DNA from: Ignavibacteriota bacterium
GTDB taxonomy: Bacteria; Bacteroidota; Ignavibacteria; Palsa-1295
Length of the DNA: 12,666 bases
Assembly: GCA_025357895.1 (NCBI GenBank)
Contig: JANYLL010000302.1
Span: 1-12,666, forward strand
Direction: 5' to 3'
Every line of letters begins with the position of its first letter. The stretch's first letter is position 1. Below are positions 8,131-12,666 of this stretch, in pieces. The translations under genes and the position numbers were made by a program. The notes under the pieces were generated by a model, which had not been told where the DNA came from, ran no database searches, and worked only from the letters and a program-made list of their open reading frames with translations.

Positions 8131-8772
8131 CTACTCCACATGATGTGCATTGAATATATCATTCCCTCGTTCGTACTCAACCAACCGCCAAATATTATTA
8201 TGAATCTCTTCAATGGAATCTTCTCCGTTAATTACATTGATACGATCTGAATGAAGATTAGCTTGATACATATACCCTTGCAAAACATGGGCATAGAAGA
8301 TTTCGCTTTCGGATTCGATACGGTCGTTTTTCGTGTCCTTACGACGCTTAAGAGCAAGTTCGAGGGGGATGTCGAGCAGGAAGGTAAGATCGGGCTCAAG
8401 TTCTGATGCAGCAAGCGCATTGATATGCGAGATATGAGATAGAGGAATGCCGCGTCCGAACCCTTGATAGGCAACGGTCGAATCGGTGAATCGGTCTAAT
8501 ATAACGATATCCATACGGCTTAGAGCTGGAAGAATGACATCATGGACAAGCTGCGCGCGGCTTGCTGCAAAAAGCAGCAACTCCGCTTCGGCAGCCAGGG
8601 GACGAGTAAATTCTTTATTAAGCAGGATCGAGCGCACTTGCTCTGATAGCTCCGTACCGCCAGGCTCGCGCAATAAGAGCACTTCGATATGTTCTTTACG
8701 CAGCCGCTCAGCAAGAAGAGCAGCCTGAGTGGATTTTCCGCAGCCATCAATACCTTCGAAAGTAATTAGCAT
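8131..8772 (-). CDS. tmk: Thymidylate kinase (dTMP kinase)
   Basis: Phosphorylates dTMP to dTDP with ATP, an essential cytosolic step of dTTP supply for DNA synthesis. The 213-residue length is normal. P-loop FEGIDGCGKST at 5-15; REPGGTELSEQVR at 35-47 (substrate-binding loop); the DR(Y/F) motif as LDRFTDSTVAYQG at 92-104; and a LID segment RRKDTKNDRIE at 143-153 carrying basic residues. All the expected elements are present and there is no sign of decay. ATG 8772 places the P-loop at the usual distance from the N-terminus. The gene diverges from carB; its promoter-like box lies about 47 bases upstream. Downstream on the same strand is the unassigned gene, 34 bp away. Confidence 0.96.
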   Translation of the reverse strand: MLITFEGIDGCGKSTQAALLAERLRKEHIEVLLLREPGGTELSEQVRSILLNKEFTRPLAAEAELLLFAASRAQLVHDVILPALSRMDIVILDRFTDSTVAYQGFGRGIPLSHISHINALAASELEPDLTFLLDIPLELALKRRKDTKNDRIESESEIFYAHVLQGYMYQANLHSDRINVINGEDSIEEIHNNIWRLVEYERGNDIFNAHHVE

Positions 8773-8819
8773 TGAGTTGAATTGTAAATTCAGAATTGAG
8801 AATGGTGAAATAATTAATG

Positions 8820-8827
8820 CAAAGTTA
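8820..8827 (-). promoter_or_regulatory. Putative -7 promoter element for tmk
   Basis: Read on the minus strand this is TAACTTTG, an exact fit to the Bacteroidota consensus TAnnTTTG, followed by CATTAAT. Transcription would start a few bases on, giving a tmk leader of roughly 40 bases. No good -33 TTTG is visible at the expected distance. Confidence 0.45.
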
Positions 8828-8850
8828 AGAAATTGACGTTGGTATTTCCG

Positions 8851-8858
8851 TAAATTTG
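8851..8858 (+). promoter_or_regulatory. Putative -7 promoter element for carB (C-terminal half)
   Basis: TAAATTTG fits TAnnTTTG exactly and is followed by CATTAATG, whose ATG at 8864 is the first start of the gene. A TTG at 8833-8835 is the closest -33 candidate, but the spacing (15) is shorter than usual. The box lies so close to the ATG that the mRNA would be leaderless or would start translation at ATG 8876. Confidence 0.45.
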
Positions 8859-8863
8859 CATTA

Positions 8864-10672
8864 ATGAATAAGTTTATGATCGATTCTGAACTGCTCTATA
8901 ACGCAAAACGCGACGGATTTAGCGATAAACAGATCGCTGAAATTTTCAAGGTTTCCGAAGCAGAAGTACGCGCTGAACGCAAACGTTTGGGCTTCGTGCC
9001 GGTCTTTAAAACCGTGGATACCTGCGCAGCTGAATTCGCTGCCGAAACGCCTTATCATTATTCGACCTACGAAGAAGAAAATGAATCGGTGCGGTCAGAT
9101 AAGAAAAAAGTTGTGATCTTAGGCGGCGGTCCGAACAGAATCGGCCAGGGTATCGAGTTCGATTATTGCTGCGTCCATGCTGCCCAAGCTCTTGCCGAAG
9201 AGGGATATGAGACGATCATGATCAACTGTAATCCCGAAACTGTCTCCACTGATTATGATACTTGCACCAAGCTTTACTTCGAGCCGCTGACGTTTGAAGA
9301 CGTGATGAATATTTTAGATCACGAAAAACCGGACGGCGTTATCGTCACTTTCGGTGGACAGACTCCGCTGAAACTTGCGAAGCAGCTTGAAGCTGTAGGT
9401 GTTCCGATATTGGGAACTGCGCCGGATAATATTGATATCGCTGAAGACCGTAAACGTTTCGGCGAACTCATTGATAAACTCGGTATTAAATGTCCGCCAT
9501 ACGGCACGGCGACCACCGAAGAGGAGGCTGTTGCTGTTGCCGATAAGATCGGCTATCCCGTATTAGTGCGTCCGTCGTATGTGCTTGGTGGAAGATCAAT
9601 GGAAATTTGCTACCGTCCTGAGTCTGTTTCTGAATATATGGCAAGCGCAAAAGGCGTCAGTCATGAACGACCTGTTTTAATCGATAGATTTTTGGAAGAC
9701 GCTTATGAATTCGACGTCGATGCCGTGCGTGATAAAGAAGGCACTGTTATTATAGGCGGTGTGATGCAGCATATCGAAGAAGCGGGAATTCATTCGGGCG
9801 ATTCATCGAGTGTTATTCCGCCTTACGATACCAGCGAAGATATTTATGCCCTCATAGTCGCTTATACTCGGGTGTTGGCAAATGCTTTGAATGTCATTGG
9901 GTTGATAAATATTCAATTCGCAGTAAAAGAGAGTACGGTATATGTTCTCGAAGTCAATCCCCGCGCAAGCCGCACGGTGCCTTTCGTATCAAAAGCGACA
10001 GGCAGACCTCTTGCAAAGATCGCAGCAAAAATAATGACGGGCAGAATGCTTAGAGAATTTGATGTAAAAGATTTCGATAAACATACTCCCTATGTGGCGA
10101 TCAAAGAATCCGTTTTCCCATTCGATAAATTTCCGCGCGTGAAAATGTTCTTGGGACCTGAGATGCGCTCGACAGGAGAAGTAATGGGATCAGGAGCCGA
10201 CTTCGGCGAAGCGATATTAAAATCGCATCTTGCTGCCGGAATAAAAATTCCGACAGAAGGGACCATCTTCGTCTCTTTACGCGATCAGGATAAGAAGCCT
10301 CGCACTGCAGAGATCATCAGAGGATTTTATAGTCTCGGTTTCCGTATTATTGCTACAAGCGGAACGACAAAATATTTAACGGAGCATGACATCCCTGCCG
10401 AAGCCGTGAATAAAGTCACTGAAGGCAGACCGAATATTATTGATGCGATCAAGAACGGCGAGGTGCAGCTTGTCATCAATACTCCAAGCGGGGAGATCTC
10501 GCGTATTGCTGAATATGAAATTGGCTGGTCGGCTCTTGCGTATAAGGTGCCGTTCATGACGACGCTTTCAGCAGCAGCAAGTGTGGTAAGCGCTGTGCAT
10601 TCGCTTCGCAAGGGAGAGCGAATTGTACGGAGCATTCAGGAATTGCATACGGAATTGACGACGGGAGTATGA
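8864..10672 (+). CDS. carB: Carbamoyl-phosphate synthase large subunit, C-terminal half only (split carB)
   Basis: 602 residues matching only the second half of the usual protein of about 1070. Residues 1-75 are the oligomerisation domain (ELLYNAKRDGFSDKQIAEIF, VDTCAAEFAAETPYHYSTYE). Residues 80-465 are the second ATP-grasp unit, which phosphorylates carbamate: GGGPNRIGQGIEFDYCCVHA, NCNPETVSTDYDT, RPSYVLGGRSMEI, HIEEAGIHSGDS, then Q351, E363, N365 and R367 in INIQFAV and LEVNPRASRTVPFVSK. Residues about 475-590 are the MGS-like allosteric domain (ATSGTTKYL, NKVTEGRPNIIDAI, VINTPSG). The first ATP-grasp half, which makes carboxyphosphate and carbamate, is absent: upstream lies only a 91-bp promoter region and then divergent tmk. 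Split large subunits are known in Methanocaldococcus and Aquifex. The partner half and carA must be elsewhere if this works as a synthase. Motifs look fully maintained, so decay is unlikely. The stop overlaps the queA start (ATGA). ATG 8876 is a plausible alternative start. Confidence 0.93.
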   Translation: MNKFMIDSELLYNAKRDGFSDKQIAEIFKVSEAEVRAERKRLGFVPVFKTVDTCAAEFAAETPYHYSTYEEENESVRSDKKKVVILGGGPNRIGQGIEFDYCCVHAAQALAEEGYETIMINCNPETVSTDYDTCTKLYFEPLTFEDVMNILDHEKPDGVIVTFGGQTPLKLAKQLEAVGVPILGTAPDNIDIAEDRKRFGELIDKLGIKCPPYGTATTEEEAVAVADKIGYPVLVRPSYVLGGRSMEICYRPESVSEYMASAKGVSHERPVLIDRFLEDAYEFDVDAVRDKEGTVIIGGVMQHIEEAGIHSGDSSSVIPPYDTSEDIYALIVAYTRVLANALNVIGLINIQFAVKESTVYVLEVNPRASRTVPFVSKATGRPLAKIAAKIMTGRMLREFDVKDFDKHTPYVAIKESVFPFDKFPRVKMFLGPEMRSTGEVMGSGADFGEAILKSHLAAGIKIPTEGTIFVSLRDQDKKPRTAEIIRGFYSLGFRIIATSGTTKYLTEHDIPAEAVNKVTEGRPNIIDAIKNGEVQLVINTPSGEISRIAEYEIGWSALAYKVPFMTTLSAAASVVSAVHSLRKGERIVRSIQELHTELTTGV

Positions 10673-11703
10673 CGCTTTCCGATTTCGATTATGCTCTGCC
10701 TGATAAATTAATAGCGCGTTACCCTCCTGCTCATCGTGAAGATTCACGATTGCTTGTTCTTCGTCGTGATTCAGGAAAATACGAAGATAAAAATTTTACG
10801 GATATTCTTGAGTACCTCAACCCGGGCGATGCATTTATCCTGAATGAAACCCGCGTCATCCCTGCTCGTCTTTCAGGAATTCGCGAAACGACCGGTGCGC
10901 ATGTCGAAATATTTCTTCTCCATAAACAAGCCGATAGAAATGATGTATGGCATGTCCTTGCCGCACCTGCGAAGAAAGTAAAACAAGGTGATAAAATTAT
11001 TATTGGTGACGGTCTTCATTGCGAAGTAATGGAAGAATTATCCGGGGGCAAGAGAATTGTGCAGTTTCATTCAAAGACAGATCTTGAAAATGCAATTGAA
11101 GAGGCAGGTAAAATGCCGATCCCCCCATATCTCAAACGTGATGCAGAAGCGATAGATAAACAACGTTATCAAACAGTATTCGCAAAAACAAACGGAGCTG
11201 TTGCTGCGCCGACAGCAAGTTTGCATTTTACGGAAGAACTTCTCCGAAAAATTGAAGCAAAAGGAATTACAATTATCAAAGTTCTTCTTCATGTCGGTCT
11301 TGGCACCTTCCGTCCAGTTGAAGTTGAAGATATCCGCGAGCATAAAATGCATTCGGAATATTTTGAAGTATGCGAAGAAGCTGCGCAACAAATTAATACG
11401 ATAAAAGAAAATGGCGGAAAAATTATAGCTGTCGGAACAACAGCAGCGAGAACATTAGAAAGTGCAGCGAATGAATCAGGAAAAATCATTGCACAAAGCG
11501 GTGAAACATCTATCTTTATCTACCCGCCGTATCAATTCAAAATAGTTGATGCCCTCATTACAAATTTTCATCAGCCGAAATCATCTTTGCTCATGATGAT
11601 CAGCGCTTTTGCCGGGTATGAGAATGTGATGAAAGCATACAATCATGCAATTGAAGAGAAGTACAGGTTCTTAAGTTATGGTGATGCGATGATGATCGTC
11701 TGA
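10669..11703 (+). CDS. queA: S-adenosylmethionine:tRNA ribosyltransferase-isomerase
   Basis: Transfers and isomerises the ribose of S-adenosylmethionine onto 7-aminomethyl-7-deazaguanine in tRNA, giving epoxyqueuosine, the penultimate step of queuosine synthesis. 344 residues, the normal length. Family signatures in order: FDYALPDKLIARYP (6-19), LNETRVIPARLSG (58-70), PIPPYLKR, then YQTVFAKTNGAVAAPTASLH, HVGLGTFRPVEV with HKMHSEYFEV, GTTAARTLES, and the C-terminal ALITNFHQPKSSLLMMISAF. In the usual AAPTAGLHF segment the Gly is Ser here, a mild change. The ATG overlaps the carB stop by four bases, so the two are translationally coupled, though their functions are unrelated. It converges on holA with only 2 bp between the stops, leaving no room for a separate terminator. 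Confidence 0.97.
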   Translation: MTLSDFDYALPDKLIARYPPAHREDSRLLVLRRDSGKYEDKNFTDILEYLNPGDAFILNETRVIPARLSGIRETTGAHVEIFLLHKQADRNDVWHVLAAPAKKVKQGDKIIIGDGLHCEVMEELSGGKRIVQFHSKTDLENAIEEAGKMPIPPYLKRDAEAIDKQRYQTVFAKTNGAVAAPTASLHFTEELLRKIEAKGITIIKVLLHVGLGTFRPVEVEDIREHKMHSEYFEVCEEAAQQINTIKENGGKIIAVGTTAARTLESAANESGKIIAQSGETSIFIYPPYQFKIVDALITNFHQPKSSLLMMISAFAGYENVMKAYNHAIEEKYRFLSYGDAMMIV

Positions 11704-11705
11704 AC

Positions 11706-12666
11706 TCATGGAGTTATCTCCGTAAGTAATCTTTCAACCAATAGCGAGTCATCTATTTTTACTCTTCGCGTATCGAACTCTGCTCTGATGAGAGCTTTCA
11801 GCGCTCCATCAAGCCGTGCGGGTGAGTACTTTCTTGCTGCCGAAATATAATCTTTTACATAATATGCGCCTCCGCCATAAAGTCCCATCGCTTGCGCTAT
11901 AGCAGAATCGCTTTCTCTCTTTGCGCTCATCTCTTTTGCAATAGTAAGTTGTTCTATATATTTACTTAGGAATGCAAACATCGGATATCGTACACCTTTG
12001 TCGGCTTCAATCATACGCAAAGCGATCTCTGCGGCATATCCTTTATTCCCGGAGCCGATCGCTTTCAGAAGTTCAAATATATTGTATGTCGGTGAAACTC
12101 CAACTGTTGCTTCAACATCCTTTGCCGTAATAGTTTGATTATCTCCGATATATGCAAGTAGTTTTTCCAATTCGCTTGCAAGAGTACGAAGATCGGTCCC
12201 GACATGTGCTACTAAAGAATGTGCAGCGTTTGTAGCAAGCGATCTTCCGGATTTCGATGCACGCTCGGTTATCCAATCGATTGCAGCAGGTTCTTTTAGA
12301 ACAGGAAATTCAAGCGTTGTCGTCTTTGCAAAAAGATCTTTCCAGGGATGCTGATTCTTTGGACCGGGTTTTATCATATCGAAGATCAGAAGAGTACTAC
12401 GATTCGGATCCTCAAGATAGTTATAAAGTTGATCAAAAGGATCGTCATCCTTCGATTTTACTTTCCTTGTTTCACGCACCTTAAAAAGTTTTTCAGCTTC
12501 ACGACAGATGACGACGCGCATCTCCGCCATCACGGGATAATTCTTCGCATGATTTATGACGTCATTGATCTTGAAGTCATTGCCCGATAGTTGGTCGTAA
12601 TTAAATGAGCGAAGCGAGACATCCGGGATGAATGTATCAAGTGCGCGTTGGAGCATCTCAGAGCGA
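11706..12666 (-). CDS. holA: DNA polymerase III delta subunit (clamp loader), 5'-truncated by window edge
   Basis: Delta opens the beta sliding clamp within the clamp-loader complex of the replicative polymerase. About 320 codons are visible. The frame is open through base 12666: the codons before the internal ATG 12656 read Arg-Ser-Glu without a stop, so that ATG is probably not the start. Given a usual length of about 340, some 20-25 N-terminal residues lie outside. Recognisable stretches are MLQRALDTFIP, then the poorly conserved AAA+ core with FPVLKEPAAIDWITERASKS, ending in VGTDLRTLASELEKLLAYIG and ITAKDVEATVGVSPTYNIFE, the most conserved signature of the family. The C-terminal collar helices follow (YPMFAFLSKYIEQL, ALIRAEFDTRR). 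As usual for delta there is no Walker A motif. It converges with queA, 2 bp between stops. Confidence 0.9.
   Translation of the reverse strand, partial: RSEMLQRALDTFIPDVSLRSFNYDQLSGNDFKINDVINHAKNYPVMAEMRVVICREAEKLFKVRETRKVKSKDDDPFDQLYNYLEDPNRSTLLIFDMIKPGPKNQHPWKDLFAKTTTLEFPVLKEPAAIDWITERASKSGRSLATNAAHSLVAHVGTDLRTLASELEKLLAYIGDNQTITAKDVEATVGVSPTYNIFELLKAIGSGNKGYAAEIALRMIEADKGVRYPMFAFLSKYIEQLTIAKEMSAKRESDSAIAQAMGLYGGGAYYVKDYISAARKYSPARLDGALKALIRAEFDTRRVKIDDSLLVERLLTEITP

Noticed and set aside
8137..8147. Near-palindrome CACATGATGTG
   Set aside because: It lies in the last codons (His-His-Val) of tmk and is too short to argue for an operator.
11701..11708. Bidirectional terminator between queA and holA
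   Set aside because: Only 2 bp separate the stops and no hairpin with a T-tract is evident.
12654..12656. ATG 12656 as the holA start
   Set aside because: The frame stays open to the window edge and the family needs about 20-25 more N-terminal residues.
1..12666. CRISPR array, tRNA/rRNA genes, insertion sequence or phage genes
   Set aside because: No regularly spaced repeats, no cloverleaf-like sequences and no transposase or integrase motifs were seen on either strand.

Overview
The window is a tightly packed bacterial chromosome segment with moderate GC. It holds ten protein genes and no RNA genes. Three things point to the Bacteroidota/Chlorobiota (FCB) group, perhaps an Ignavibacteria- or Kapabacteria-like lineage: a BBP2-type outer-membrane barrel protein, a LysRS with the short insert typical of Bacteroidota, and several start regions preceded by TAnnTTTG, the -7 element of Bacteroidota promoters, instead of Shine-Dalgarno sequences. 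The phylum is an inference; the genus cannot be read from this sequence.

Layout. (1) 1-2893, minus strand: a KimA-like potassium/APC permease followed after 20 bp by a BBP2 barrel protein that runs off the left edge. Together they look like an inner- and outer-membrane uptake pair. (2) 3000-5283, plus strand: an EnvC-like coiled-coil/LytM protein and a secreted von Willebrand A-domain protein, 22 bp apart, a probable cell-envelope operon that diverges from the permease. (3) 5288-5383: an imperfect inverted repeat resembling a dispersed repeat of this bacterial group. (4) 5471-7015, plus: lysS. (5) 7026-8772, minus: tmk followed by an unrecognised gene with a possible PD-(D/E)XK-like core. (6) 8864-11703, plus: the C-terminal half of carbamoyl-phosphate synthase (a split carB) overlapping queA by 4 bp. 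(7) 11706-12666, minus: holA, running off the right edge.

Most genes are housekeeping: lysyl-tRNA charging, dTTP synthesis, carbamoyl phosphate supply, queuosine tRNA modification and DNA polymerase clamp loading. The points most worth a second look are the split carB, the mirror-image promoter pair between tmk and carB, the apparent CTG start of the EnvC-like gene, and the unassigned 356-residue protein set among core genes. I see no clear sign of a mobile island, CRISPR array or defence cluster, and no obviously new multi-gene system.
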